A stretch of 64,000 bases of DNA from Allodiplogaster sudhausi (GCA_945643635.1 CALZFC010000267.1:1197001-1261000), one strand, 5' to 3'. Numbered from the stretch's first letter, positions 34,495-47,887 are shown. Made by a program: numbers and translations. The notes: generated by a model from the letters alone, not told the origin.

Positions 34495-36954
34495 TTATCC
34501 ACTTTGCGCTTGTTTTCCGCCGCTGCCGCCAATGCTGGCGATTGGGATGCGTCGCTTGGACATAAGGGATACTGTGGAGCCGTCGGTCAAACCGATGACG
34601 GAGAGTATGAATCGACGATAGGACGGAGTCAGAAGCAGCGTGCACGCCAGATAAGGCAGCGACTTGAGCGCAAAGACGAACAGGGCTAGCGGAAGGCGCA
34701 CTAAATACATTGTAAAAAAAAAAGTCTAAGAAATTTTTTTTAACTAAAAAAAGAAACTAATGAAGAATTCACAGGCTCAATCAATTTTAAAAATTAAAAT
34801 AAAAAATGCCAAACTAATAAAGATCTTTGAAAAAGAAGCGAATATTCTTAGCGCTTTAGACGATTCATCTGGGTGAGACAAATGCCGAACTGAAGTAAGA
34901 TACTACGCACGATCGTCAATGTTCGCATCGAAGAAGGCAGAAACGCCGTAGGCCCATGGGATGATGATGAAGATCGATGGCAGTAGTGCCGGAAACAGAG
35001 CAAGTTTACAATTTGATTCTTTGTATGCTAGAGCGCGAGAGGCTGGAGCGCGCGGGGGTAGAGGGGGGGGGGGCGTGGTAGAGCGAGCGAGGCTATAATT
35101 CTATAGGATTGGATTTGGGCGCACACCTGGACGACGAGAATACGCGTCATCAACTTGTGATAAGTGATAGTGCGGCTGCTGAGATGAACGGAGGCTGTTG
35201 AACTTTGAAGCGTGTAGAAGGTGTGCGTCGTGAGCAGCACCATCAACGTCCAGAGCAGCCCGATCACAATGGCGCCATAGGCTGTGCAACAAGGTAGCAT
35301 CTTCATAATTATTGTGATTTTTGAGGATTTTCAATATTGCTGGTTACAAACTAATAAATCAAATCAAATGTCATGTCAAACGAGCATTTTGTTTTTCATC
35401 GAATCCAACTGTCCGTTAAAATTTCTTTATACTATATATTTTTTAACGTATTAGTAATATAATAGTGTATTAATATTGAGTAATACAAAATAAGAAGACG
35501 AATGATACCAGCGATAAGGAAGAGCCCGTCGGCGTCATAGCAGAAGAGAGACGAAATATTGCATGGCAGCGACCAGTTGCCGGCATTCTGGAGCAGGAAG
35601 TAGAAAAAAATAGTAATAATCAAGAAAATTACGAAAACGATTGTGAAATAGTCCCTCTTATTAAAGGGAGGACGAGCACCGAAAAATAGTTAACGCAATC
35701 TTCAGTTTTCAAAATCCAATTGTGTGGGGTACCGAAATACGACAAACTGCGAGCCTGGCTAAGAAGCGCTATGCTCGCATCATCCGACATCCGACCAAAG
35801 TAGCAGAGAAGGCCGATGAGAAGGATGAGACCATAGAAGAATGCGACGAGGGCACCAGAGATGGCGCGCGGCAGCTTTGCTCTTGAAGACGCGGGTTGGA
35901 CTGCCTGCGCAAGTGGAATAAAATCATTACCATTCCCTGCTCGAACATATTAAACAATTCACACTTTGCAGCAATGCAACTGGAATTATGCTAGTGAGAA
36001 TGAATAACTACAAGTTCTTACCATTAGCAATTCATACTCTGCAACAGTGCAATTGGAAGTAGGCTAGTGAAGCTCTATACTACATGTTTTTAACAATTCT
36101 ACCTCTGAATCAATGCAAAGATCAATAACTACAAGTATTTAGCAAGTCTGCTCTAATGCTTGCCTGATGGCGGTAGAGCATGCAGCAGCCGTAGCCTGCG
36201 ACCGTCCACATGCAAGTGACACCGAGAAGAGTCTAAGATTACTTATAGAATAACGCTAATTACAGCATGTCGTTCTCGACAATCATTCGGAATCAATTTT
36301 TTAACTAAATATCTACAAAAAAAGCCGTATGTGTGAAAGTAGCGCGAAAGCGAACTATAAAAATGTTTGTAAATGATGTCACAGTCTGGACAGTTGGGTC
36401 GGCACCGAGCGCCAGAGGGAGCACTGGCGATGTGCCCACGCCCGCGCAGCCACACGGCAAGGGCGTAAAGACGACGAGGTCGATGACGAAAGCGTGCACA
36501 ATGTCGCCGGCGATGCTGGCCCCCTAATAGAACAGCAAAAAATCCCTATTTGAATTCCCGCATATTCCCCTGATCAGGAAACCGTAGATTCTACAAGGAA
36601 GTTTGCAGTCGGGTCGAGACTTTCTAAAAACCGCTTAAGGCGTTGTTTTACTGTGAAACTTTGGCCCGATAAGTGAAGAAAGAGTTATATGACATATCCA
36701 AAGAATAAAGCTATAATAAAAAACCTTTAAAAAAAATAACCAACTAATTGTAGAAGAAGATAGATGCGATAGGTAGCAGCGGCTTTTCCGCTGTGCCTGA
36801 GAACAGTGAAGGCGGTGAAGATGTCGAGTGGAAGGATGAAGCAGCCAAAGACGACGCGAGCGGTGGCTAACGGCGTGTAGAGCGCAATGGCCGGAGGAGG
36901 ATCGCGCGTGGCCGAGCGAATCAAAGCAGACCACGACGCGGGCAAGATGTGCAT
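34495..36954 (-). CDS. Receptor A: nematode serpentine 7TM chemoreceptor (Srh/Str-like)
   Basis: Eight minus-strand exons: 36745-36954, 36383-36523, 36164-36232, 35755-35904, 35509-35587, 35127-35281, 34911-34989 and 34495-34700; about 362 residues in one frame. Seven hydrophobic segments are spread over the exons: TM1 FGCFILPLDIFTAF, TM3 LLGVTCMWTVAGYGCCM with the following RHQ, TM4 AFFYGLILLIGLLCYF, TM5 IVIGLLWTLMVLL followed by SSRTITYHKLMTRILVVQ, TM6 LLPSIFIIIPWAYG and TM7 ending TLLLTPSYRRF. The VQ-x-x-LP-x-IF-x-x-x-P junction and the P-YR motif after TM7 are typical of nematode Str/Srh receptors; ligand unknown. Exons 3 and 4 end in GC donors (CAG|GCAAGC, CAG|GCTCGC), and intron 6 seems to end in CG. 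Start chosen at 36,954; an upstream in-frame ATG at 37,023 reads through a GA repeat. Confidence 0.75.
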
Positions 36955-37290
36955 TCTCTCTCTCTCTCTTTCTCTTTGAATCGTGTCCTTGAATCTTTTC
37001 AGGCTTTCCAGCCAAAAGCGCAACTTGCAGCAAGGCCTGAAAGTCTTTTTTGCTTGAAAACATGAAATGAATAATTGAGCTCCATTTGCAAACGAAATCA
37101 GGCGCTTCTTAATAGGAAAAAGGTAGCTTATTTTTCACATTGCGAACGCCCTCGCCATACTTAATTTCCTACTCAGAGAACTAACATAAATATGTAGTAT
37201 GTACAGATATACGAATGTATATACATAAAATCAAAAAGGGAACACAAAGCTAATTGAATGTGTCCTCTGAAAATTCCAATGAGAGAGCTA

Positions 37291-38107
37291 CAGTCCCGCT
37301 CAACATTGTTGGGTCCGGTATTAATAGTATTAATATAAATAATACAAACTGGAATAGCGCGCTGAATACGCATTTTCGTGAAATTTCGCGTAGGAGTTTG
37401 CCTATTTCGACCATGGAGATTACGACTGTGAAGACCGTTTTCAAAAATATGCTGAAATGGCTGAGAACTCATAATATTGCATTTAATTTGGCCGTGTTTG
37501 TGTTCCAAACGGGCTGGCTTCAACTCCTGGACTACAAAGTGCAAAATAACGTGAAATTTTCAGAGCACTTCTTATTTTTTTGAGTTTCTTGTTTTATTTC
37601 GTTTGAGTTTCTCATTTTGTTTATGTATAAACGACGAAAAAAAAAAATTCGTGTTTGCAAAATTCTGTTCTCAAAAGGGCATCGAACCGAGACCTCGAGA
37701 TTGCCGGTAAAAGACTTACCAATACTCTACAGACGGTACAAGGAGGCCAGATGATACCTTTCATTGGACAGCGTCGATTGCTCGCAAAGGAAACGTCGAT
37801 TCTGAACACTCTCTGCTTCCTACTTTAGTGGGAAACAGAGAGAGAGAGAGAGAGAGAGAGGCGAAAGAAGGTGCAGTGTCGACTACATCTACTCTGCGTC
37901 ACCGTTTCAAGGCTGAAGCTACGGTATGTCGTTAGACAAACGATTTTTTCTCATTGTCAGCTAACAGCACCTGCACTTTCTTTCACCACTCTCTCTCGCC
38001 CTCTCTCTATCTCTTTCTCTCTCTCCCGCTCTCTATTTCTCGCTCCACCGGTCTCTCTTTCTCTTTCTCCCTCTCTCCTTCTTTCTCGTTCTCTCGCATT
38101 CCCTCCA

Positions 38108-38162
<55 letters not shown>

Positions 38163-38727
38163 GTCTCCCACTAAAGTATGAGCGAACGTGTTCAGAATCG
38201 ACGTTTCCTTTGCAAGCAATCGACGCTGTCCAATGAAAGGTATCATCTGATCACTTCGTAATGTCTGTAGAGTATTGGTAAGCCTTTGACCGGCAAATCT
38301 CGAGGTCTCGGTTCGATACCCTTTTGAGAACAGATTTTTGCAAGCACGAAAATGTTTTTTTGCTTTTTTTTCGTCGTTTATACATAAGCAAAATGAGAAA
38401 CTCAAACGAAATAAAACAAGAAACTCAAAAAAGGGAATAAGTGCTCTGAAAATTTCACGTTATTTTGCACTTTGTAGTCCAGGAGTTGAAGCCAGCCCGT
38501 TTGGAACCCATACACGGCCAAATTAAATGCAATATTATGAGATCTCAGCTATTTCATCATATTTTTGAAAACGGTCTTCACAGCCGTAATCTCCATGGTC
38601 GAAATAGGTAAACTCCTATGCGAAATGGCAGGAAAATGCGTATTAAGCGCGCTATTCCAGTTTGTATTATTTATATTAATAATATTAATACTATTAATAC
38701 CGGACCCAACAATGTTGAGCAGGACTG
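37291..38727. mobile_element. 1.4-kb foldback element with about 560-bp arms, TA target duplication
   Basis: Starts CAGTCCCGCTCAAC and ends GTTGAGCAGGACTG, flanked by TA on both sides. The left arm (37,291 to about 37,850) and right arm (about 38,165 to 38,727) are inverted copies with modest divergence; the loop is a TC/GA microsatellite (GA at 37,838-37,860, TC at about 37,990-38,160). The ends resemble those of the MITE-like element at 11,127 (CAGTACCGCTCAAC), so both belong to one Tc1/mariner-type family. Each arm carries a tRNA-like stretch with GGTTCGATACC (B box). No transposase. Confidence 0.75.
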
Positions 38728-39626
38728 TATGTACATATGTAGAGGGGGCGTAATAGTTTATTAATCTATTAAAATACACCTGCCTTTCCAATCTAGTTTG
38801 AGAAAGTGTTTTGTAATATCTGGAGAAATGAGAGTTCCAGCCTATCGTCGATAGGAGAAATACTACTAGCTTGTACATTATGCTTTTTGCTCCATCGAAG
38901 AGTTAAAGAAATACATGGAAAATTGTATACAAATAATAGAGAGGTGATGCGAAATTAGCAAGTTAGAATGAAGTGAGATGTGAGTTCTTCCGAGAAGCGC
39001 TTTAATTGTATGGATATGTATATGAATGTAAATTGTCAAATCGTCGTTGGCAGCTTATCAGACAAACAACGATGAATCAAAATGTTGAACATATGATCAA
39101 ATTTGTATTTTTGCAGTGCTTCGTCAGCGAAACGGCCACCAATGAGCTTGCGTTTCCAATAAAATTGTCAACTGTGGAACGACGGTTAAGAAAGAGAATT
39201 AGAAGAATACCTTACAAGTATTTTCTGCACCAAGACAAATAAGACGAACGAGGTGCGAGCTAAAAAAATTTAAGGAGCTCTCCTGCGAATGCAGGTGCAT
39301 ATCTATTTCCCACCTCTCCATTCCATTTTTCTCTCAACCTTAGCTGCTAAGAAAGTGCTCTACGCTAACGATAAGCGAGCACGCGAGAGCGCTTACAAAT
39401 ATAACACGGATGCTTTGATCAGGACGGCCATGGAGATAGCTCCTGAATAATAGTAGCTGTTTTTTTACAGAGTTCATAAGAAGCCTACATAGTTTTATGC
39501 ATGTAAGTGCACATTTGTAGTTAACGGTAATTCCAAGATGTTCACGACGAATTGCGCTTTATCTACACTTTGTTAGACGATAATGTGATTGAAATTGGAG
39601 ATATTTTTATTAGCTTTTCATCGAAG
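38728..39626. other. Spacer between receptors A and B
   Basis: Two plus-strand stretches behind good acceptors (about 39,115-39,240 and 39,343-39,451, the latter encoding AKKVLYANDKRARESAYKYN and ending EIAPE-stop) may be exons of a small gene, but their phases do not join in any way I could find. No family recognised. Confidence 0.3.
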
Positions 39627-42236
39627 CTAGCTCGTCATTCTTGAATGTGGCAAAACCTTGAGCGGTTGCCTTCTGAATCCTAGGAGTCGAAGAATGAAGT
39701 GTCGATAGGAGGGCGTCAGAAGAAGCATGCACAAAACATGCATTGGCGAGTGCATCGAGTACACGGCGATCGAGATTGGCAAAAGAACTCAATTAATCAA
39801 TTACTCGCCCAATCGTTGCTTTAGGAAAAGTCAGTTTTACCAAATCAATCAAGTTTTGGTAGCCGAAAGCAATTGGGTAATGGGAATCAGCTCACTTGCT
39901 TTAACAAGTTGAGCTTGAATCCGAAATGCAAAACTAACTTTCGCCGACGTTCTTTACCATAAACGTAGACAACGCGACACCAATGGGACCGCCGATGAAT
40001 ATCGTAGGCAACACTGCCGGAAAAGGGATAAGAATCATTTTAAAACTGGAGAGCATTCAATTCACAAACCCGAAAGAGTAATCTATGTAGTAAATAATGC
40101 CCATTCTTGCGACGTGCGTGGTCTCACCTGAACGACAAGTGACGTCATCATTCGCATGTGATAATTGCGTGTATTCGCGCTGAGATGCGATGAGGTACTT
40201 GCGGAGCGAAGGATGTGGAAGGTGTGCACGGTGAAGAAGATGAGCAGCAGCCAGAGAAGCACCGTTAATACCACGACGAGTTCTAATTACATATGTATTG
40301 AATAGGTTTTATTTATTGATGTTTTTATTACAGGGAATCAATTCGATATAAGTAGCACCTGCTATTAGGATCACCCAAACGGCGTCGTAGCAGAATAGCG
40401 ATGCCAGACAAGGATGCGTCCAGTTTCCAGAGCTCTAAAAAGAAGAAAAAGGAGAGATGCACAAAAAGAAACGTTTTATCATTGCTTGCAGCGAAATGAT
40501 AATGCGAAAAAACCATAGCCAATCATCAAAAGAAAGGCTTCACAGTATTGTTCTAAAAATTAGTTTCCTTCAAAAGATTATCAACATTTATCGATAAATA
40601 TATCAAACAACTGTACGATATTTGTTATAATAAAAATTTTCATCATTAAAATGTAAATACTGTTATAAGTTTGGAAAGGTGGTGGAAAATAGGTACATAC
40701 GTTATGCAGCAGCTGAAGCGAGTCAGCATGCGACATTCGAGCGATCCCGAATAGACCGCCAATCAATAAGCCGATCGCATAGAAGAAGATGACGATGGCG
40801 ACAAACGCCGCCTTATTCGGCAGTTTCAAAAGCGCACCAGGCATCTGGACGGCCTAAGAGAATGGTCGGAGATCAAATTGTGGATCATGTAAGCATAAGA
40901 AATAGTGTCACGGAATAACGGTCAACTTTTTTCGGCTCGTCACCGAACGATAATTAACACAAGTGATGTTTTACAGGTTTGTTGTCTTTCTACCTCTTAT
41001 TACACGAGTCTCTTTAAAAAAATCATATATGTATGTACATAAATATATGGTGCATTAATTTTTTAATTTTTTTTAGTCTTCGCCCACCTGATGACGATAG
41101 AAGATGCAACAGCCAAAGCCAATTATTGTCCAAAAAGTGCCGATGACAAAGGCAACCTAAAAATATTTTATTTTTCGATGAATTTGTAAAAGAATGGCCA
41201 AAATCAACATGTATACTATCTGCACGATGATCAAATTTTTTGCGACAAGAAGACAATTATGTACTTTATATAAGCGCTAAAAAAATGTTTATCGTTTTTC
41301 TTTCGTCTTATCGGAAAAAGACTTCTTAAAGGAACTATCCATGGAGTTTAAAAGCCGCCTGTGCAGAACTAACGTTTGAATTCGCGTATGATATTGCAAA
41401 AAAGTTTTGGAGGTATGCCGGCACAGTATCCATCACAACAAACAAGTGAGTCTTTTTCTCTTCCCTCGAATCTCAAGAGTGGCTTGCCGCTTCGCACCTA
41501 GTTTTCACCTTCTTTCTGGTAGAATGAGGGTGTGCATCGGACAAAATAGGCAATGGGTGATGACGTCACTCCCCAAATGCTACAGTAAGGCGTGGGGAAA
41601 ATGTGGTTTTTCTCCTCAGGGCCCCTTCAGTACGCATTCTCACTTTTCCTGATGATGTTTGTAGTTGCACCGGATAGCACTAACAAAAAAATCAGCAACA
41701 TTATAATCTCCATTGACAGCTCCTTTAATTGTTGAATAGTAAATTTATGGAATACGAACAAGTTCGTTGTTTGGACGGAGTGCAATTGATTGAGGCAAGA
41801 ATGAATGCTCGCCTCCGCAGGCGCACGTCAGAGGAGGCATGGGAACAATGTTGAAGGAGAACGTGTTGATCGTAACACCCAAGATGTTCGTTGCCTGAGA
41901 TATGATAAGACAAAGTGTTGACTGACAATAAGTAATGTTGTCCTTTAAAAAAGTCAGTTTTAAGTCAGCTTTTTTCTACTACCTAAATACATATCAAGAA
42001 AGAACCATCTGAATCAGGAGGTAGATGCGATAGTTCTCGCCTGCCTTTCCGCTGTGCCTGAGGATGGCGAAGACGGCGAAGGCATCGAGTGGAAGGACAA
42101 AGCAAAAGAGGACCAGGCGTACGAGAGCGAGAGAAGAATACATCGACATATCCGGCGGGCCGGGACGAAAAGAAGAACGGATTGCCTCCGTCCATGCCGT
42201 TGGAGCAAAAAACAGCGCAATCTCTCTCAGAAACAT
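39627..42236 (-). CDS. Receptor B: nematode serpentine 7TM chemoreceptor (Srh/Str-like), intact
   Basis: Eight exons: 42006-42236, 41760-41894, 41088-41156, 40701-40853, 40359-40434, 40128-40282, 39939-40017 and 39627-39787; 352 residues, phases consistent throughout. TM1 VLFCFVLPLDAFAVFAI, a Cys-containing loop PPLTCACGGEHSF, TM3 VAFVIGTFWTIIGFGCCI, TM4 AIVIFFYAIGLLIGGLF, loop SGNWTHPC, TM5 VVVLTVLLWLLLIFF then SANTRNYHMRMMTSLVVQ, TM6 AVLPTIFIGGPIGVAL, TM7 with LTPSYRHF and a short polar tail. Intron 6 must end in CG (CCCTTTTCCG|GCA) to hold the frame. Introns 1 and 2 have weak GTTC donors, shared by copy D. It retains the uninterrupted exon 4 that serves as the empty-site control for the 13-kb insertion. 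Confidence 0.8.
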
Positions 42237-44117
42237 CGTAATATTTTAGGAAATTTCTCGCCTAGAAAGATGTCATTTATCTCCATAGTTATGTAGTTAT
42301 GGTCGATTACCACCAAAATGAATCGAATAGGCGCGTAAGTTCTTATTGTTAGTTGTGAATAGTCTTAATAATAATTTGCTTTCAACTCTAGTTTGAAGTA
42401 CAGATTGAGTAGACAGCAACCAACAACACCTGTCGAGTTTCCTGCATCATTCGGCTGGCCGTCTCTCGGATACCACATGAGTTTGCAAACATCGGTAGCA
42501 GAATATTAGACGAGAAGTATTATGTTGACTAAATTGCTTACTGTGAATCGAAATTGAACGTTGCCCAAGCAACGGTTGATTTTCCTGATGTTAATCAAGA
42601 CATCTTCAACACAGAACATGGAAAGGGGCTGCAAGCATTGATTGTGAGTATTTTATGCACTGCTTAATGTAAAATTATACCTCTTGATTCTTTATGAAAA
42701 CCTTGCTTAGACTTCATTTATTAATCTTTATCACATCCACCAATAATTATAGGAGATAATTAATTATTTGACGGGAAAATTTTCCATATTTTTAATGTGA
42801 TAATTTTTCAATTCAAGGGACCTTTCCTAGCAATGTTTGTTGCCGAACCGGACAGTATTACCAAAAATACAGCAATATTGTCATTTTCATGTCAGCTCCT
42901 TTAAGATATGCAAGTTATGATTTAAAAAAATCGTCAATTTACTCGATGAAGAACACGGATGCTTAGACTCTGACGACGATGATAAACACGCCCACAGGCG
43001 GTTGACGCGACTTGCTTTTAATAGATGCGGCCTCTCTCTCTCTCTCTCTCTCTCTCCGCCAGCGTTTACCACATGCCATTCTGAACTCTCTCTCTATCAG
43101 CCGTGAAGAATGATCTTATCGTCGCTTTTAAGATTGTTAAATCTCTATTTGGTATTAAGTCAAGTGATATGTTCATCCTCTCACCAATAGAACTTACTAA
43201 ATGTCATCGTTTAAAGCTACGCAAGTTCAATTTCCAGTGTAGCATTTACATGCAATTTTTGCTAACAGGATAACACAAGATCGACGGCTCCTAAAAGACG
43301 GCCATGACCCTCCTAAAACCGGCCGAATTCATTTTTAAACGGTCAGTTCAAATTCTTTTTAAAATCTGACTGTATGTACTTGTTCAGCATGTCAAAAACC
43401 ACCCTAACAAACACAAGAAACTGCGTAAAAGTGCCTAATATCGCTTAAATTCCAATTGAAATTATTTAAATTAATCTAATTAATCTAATTAATTTATGTA
43501 CCTGAAATGTTGGGCGGTACTGTAGGTATTATCTCATTTGTAATGTCTCGTTTATAGTATATTTTAAAGGTAATTCCAAGAATGTTTAAGATGAATTGTT
43601 CAATCTCATTTGCTGAAATCACTGGCCAATCTTGAGTGGACTTTGGAATATTTATGTTCTACAAATTCTTTTCCAAACTTGTGGCGCTTCAATCATTTTA
43701 AAGCAGCATCCGAAGATTCTTGAATTGGGGCATGAGAATTTTTGGAAAAGTATGTGCACACTTGGTAAGATAATGATGAAAATGGAAAAAAAACAGTGGC
43801 ATTTCTACTAGCTTTAAATCTTGCAAGGAAGATTTTGATACATTCATGAGTGATGCGCTAGTTTTTTTCTTAACATATTCGCTCCCAAGCCAACTTTGTA
43901 AACATGACATGGGAGGAGAGACGCACTAACAGCCATGAAAATCACAGATATACTTCATTTATGTAAGATCCTTGCGTATGTGGATTTTGCAAAACTTTGT
44001 GAAGGTTTTGTTAGAGAATGATGTAATTGAACATTTTATAAGCGCATTTTATTGGCTTTACATCGAAGTTAGCGCGTTGCTCTTGAATGGAGCCATCTTA
44101 TTTCGATGATGAAGCGG
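42237..44117. other. Spacer between receptors B and C; duplicated upstream sequence
   Basis: Bases 42,295-43,250 are related in the same orientation to 59,870-60,640, so the upstream flank was duplicated with the receptor. It has a TC/GA run (43,030-43,056). A lone GTTGGGCGGTACTG followed by TA near 43,510 matches the end of the 11,127 element and may be a fragment of it. No gene. Confidence 0.5.
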
Positions 44118-45752
44118 CTATCTTCTCAACCTTAGGAGGCGAAGAATGTAGTGTCGATAGGAGGGCGTCAGAAAAAGCATGCACAAAACATGCAATGGCG
44201 AGTGCACCGAGTACACGGCCAGCGAGATTGGCAATACAACTTAATTAATCAATAACTTAATCGTTATCGTGAAAAAAGCAATATAAGCGACAAAGTTCCA
44301 CAATCGTTGTTCATTGTCTGCGAAACCATTGAAGATGATCATTAGCCGAAAAAAATTGGGTAATGGGAAATAGCTAATTTTCAACCAACTTGAAATTGAA
44401 TAGGAAACGCAAAACTAACTTTCGTCGACGGTCTTTGCAAGAAAGGTAGACAGCGCAGCAGAAATTGGGCCAATGATGAATATCGAAGGCAATACTGCCG
44501 GAAAAGGGATTAGCTTCAATTTCGAAAAGGATTGAGGAAAAAGATTTAGAAAAGGTTCAGAGATAACATTATCCCGAAAAATTTAGACGTTCGCAACGGA
44601 GCGAGCGGCTCGAGCCGTCTATAGCCGCACATTATAAATTAAATTGATTCGGCTATTGATAACTCACAATCAGCAAACATGCATTACATGGGTGTGGTAT
44701 CACAAAATCTAAATGGTTCCGTGAAATGGACGGTTCCTTTGTAACTCTGGATAGAACAAGAAAAGAATGCCCATCACGGCCCTCCAGCAGCGCTAATAAA
44801 GTTTGGTCATCGTGGGCTGCTACAAGGCGGGAAAAACGTGATTTGAAGAAAATTGCGCGAAAATTTAATTTTGTTTTTGAATTCGCGGTATCATGATATA
44901 AATACGATCGGATTGGATCGACGCCACATTAAGCATAATGGCAATTTGCCAACTTTTTGTGAGCTTGCATAAAATGGCAATTTGCCAACTGTTTTTAGGA
45001 TGCCGGTGATTTTTTTTCATCTAAATCCCAAAATCACGGGCGTCCTAAATTCCAAAACGGTCGCGTGCGGTCGTCAACTTTTAGCACTGAGCTTGATTAG
45101 CGTTTTTACTTAGAGCTGGAGGGCCGTGCCATTCTTTCATTTTGCATCTTGCGTGGACGCTCACCTGAAAGACAAGTGGCGTCATCATTCGCATGTGATA
45201 ATTGCGTGTATTCGCGCTGAGATGCGATGATGTGCTTGCGGAGCGAAGAATGTAGAAGGTGTGTACGGTGAAGAAGATGAGCAGCAGCCAGAAAAGCACC
45301 GTCAATGCCACCACCAGCCCTACTTATGCATTTTGAATATGATTTATTGATTGATCTTTTTTCACAACGAATCTACGCGATTTAAATAACACCGGCTATT
45401 AGGACGACCCAAACGGCGTCGTAGCAGAATAGCGATGCTAGGCAAGGATGCGTCCAGTTTCCAGAGCTCTAAAGAGAATAAAAATTGAGATGCCTAAAAA
45501 GAAATACTTTTTCATTGATTGTATCGCAATGATAAAGCGAAAAGTCCAGAGCCAATGATCAAAACAAAGGCTACACATCTGTTGCTGCTATCGTAAATAA
45601 ATTTGTGTTCGTTATGTGTAACATTTATCAATAAAAATATGACACAATTGAACGATATTTGTTTTAATAAGAATATTTATCATAAAATTACAATTAACAA
45701 TAAGTTTATTAGATTTATAAACTGATGGAAAATACGTTGTGCAGCAGCTGAA
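44118..45752 (-). pseudogene. Receptor C: 3' half of a serpentine receptor cut by a 13-kb insertion
   Basis: Exon 8 is 44118-44239 (ISLAVYSVHSPLHVLCMLFL, stop after RLLRLRR), exon 7 44420-44498 (AVLPSIFIIGPISAALSTF), exon 6 45165-45319 (SANTRNYHMRMMTPLVFQ), exon 5 45393-45468, and the last 17 bases of exon 4 are 45736-45752 (ending QLLHN). All remain open with receptor-B lengths and phases. At 45,752 homology to B stops inside exon 4 and resumes at 58,908 in copy D, so C and D are two ends of one gene. Intron 6 (44,499-45,164) is enlarged by unrelated sequence. Confidence 0.8.
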
Positions 45753-46957
45753 CACACAGCGCAGAAAGTATAATACTTTGCCCGGCTGGCGGGAAAGTTC
45801 GTTTTTAAGTACGCAGAGAACGTACTTTAAAAACGACAGAAACGAACTTTCAGGCGGAAAGCGAACTTGCCGGACATAAGTTCGTTCTATCCGCACTTTA
45901 GATTATTCGAATATTCGACCATTCGAATATTCGAATATTCGAATTCATGTACGTCAAGTGTGAGTTACTTGGATGCGAGTCACTCTCTCTCTCTCTTTCT
46001 CTCTCTCTCTTTCAATGTGCCGCTCTCTCTCTTTCTTTCTTTCTGTGTGCTCACAGCGCTTTGCTTGTTAAGAGAAGTGCCCGTTCGACTTTAACCAATT
46101 GGTGCATGAAAAAGAAAGTGTTAGTGCATTTTCATATGTCGTACTGAAAAATTTCTGCATGGGACACATAATTTTTAGAATATTAAAATGTTTCAAGGAG
46201 TAAATGCTGATTTCGAGCAATTTACCTTGTTTTCGACCGGTTCATATTGGTTTTGTTCTTACGTAAAGTTCTTATTTTGCGTCGTAAGTTAAGGTATGAT
46301 TATATGTTGGTGCTCTTTCCGTTGGTTGATGCTGTTCTATGCACGTTGGCGAAACGTGGATGTTTGTTAGCATCTTCGCTTTAGAAATTTTGTGCTCGTG
46401 ACCGATCTCCTGGCTTACAGATGAAGATCGTTTGTTGATCTTCTCTCACGTGCTGACGAATGAATTCTGCGCATCTTCGCTCAAGCGCTGACGATTGAAT
46501 CTTCAGTCCAATTCATTGAACAGAGAACAGGCCAGTTATCAACTGCATTTTTCGTTATGCATTCATGTTCAGCTTGCATATTTATTTTTATTAAGGTTCC
46601 TTCTATTTTGCGTTCTTGCGGTTTCATTCTTATTTTTTTCTTAAACGTTGTTCATTCTTCTTTTCAATGTTTTCCTTATACTGTTCAGCGATTGTGCTAA
46701 ATAATGTAGGGCTAAACCGGACCTGTAGGTAGCAGACCGCTACTCCAGCAAGGATAGCCATCCTGGGCTTGGTGAGCAGGCTCTTCATTTTCTCTTTTTT
46801 TTATTCCGGATCAAAAGGGATTTTTTTTATTATCTTGGAACAAGCAATACGGAACATGTTAGCTGTAAGGCTAATAGAACTAAATGCTTTATTTATGTTC
46901 AAATGAAAAAGTAAAGAGATGTTTCTGTCATCCTGTCTATTTGCTCCTCCCTTACAG

Positions 46958-47856
46958 CAGTTGCCGTAGCATTCAAGCTGGCCGAGCTGAAGGGCGTCTC
47001 CGTGGATGAGATGCTCCGCTATTGCAGACTCACCACCATGCGCACTTACAATCTCAGCGAGGACGACCTTGCAAGAGTCCCTCACTCCGGTCGTTCGTCC
47101 AGGGGGCGCTCAGGCCTTCGCGTGGAAATACCAGGTGGCCGTGGCCGTGGCCGCGGCCGAGGCAGCTTCTTCGTCCACCGCTGGACCTCTCCAACCACTC
47201 CCGGTGAGTCCCCTTCAATTATAAATGGTAGTTTGTTATGTCGCAAGGCTAGTAATAAAAGGACCCATTAGTCTCTACCATGCTTATTTCATCTTTTTCC
47301 AGTGGCGGCCGTGAAGGGAAGGAAGGCGACAAGGAATGGATGCCTGGGACGAAGCTCGGCCGTCTTGTCAAGGACAGGAAGATCGCGACACTTGAGAAGA
47401 TCTACATCAACTCTCTTCCCGTCAAGGTATTTATGTTTTACCATATTTCTGATTGTTAATTCGATCAGTTGCTCGCTGAAATAGCGTGCGTTATTTTTCT
47501 ATCGTTTAATTAGCCGATAAGATGTTAGGATGTGAAGAAACCCATAAGAACTTTCGATTGTCTTCAGGAGTTCGAGATCATCGATGCTCTCTGCTACAAC
47601 CTTATGGACGAAGTCCTCAAGATCATGCCCGTTCAGAAGCAGACCCGGTGAGTTATTTGTCTTTTTGCTTGTTAATGCCGATATCACAGCTGAGGAGATG
47701 TTTCCTCAGGACTCAGTAGTTCCTATAGTATCTTTCCAATTTTACAATTTTTGATGTTCAGTGCCGGTCAGCGCACCCGCTTCAAGGCGTTCGTGGCCAT
47801 CGGAGACCACAACGGACTGCTCGGCAGCCCATTTTGCTCGCAGGTAAGGAAAGAGT

Positions 47857-47887
<31 letters not shown>

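Noticed and set aside
37871..38405. Ser/Leu-rich and Arg/Glu-rich frames over the TC/GA loop
   Set aside because: Low-complexity translation of the microsatellite in the foldback loop.
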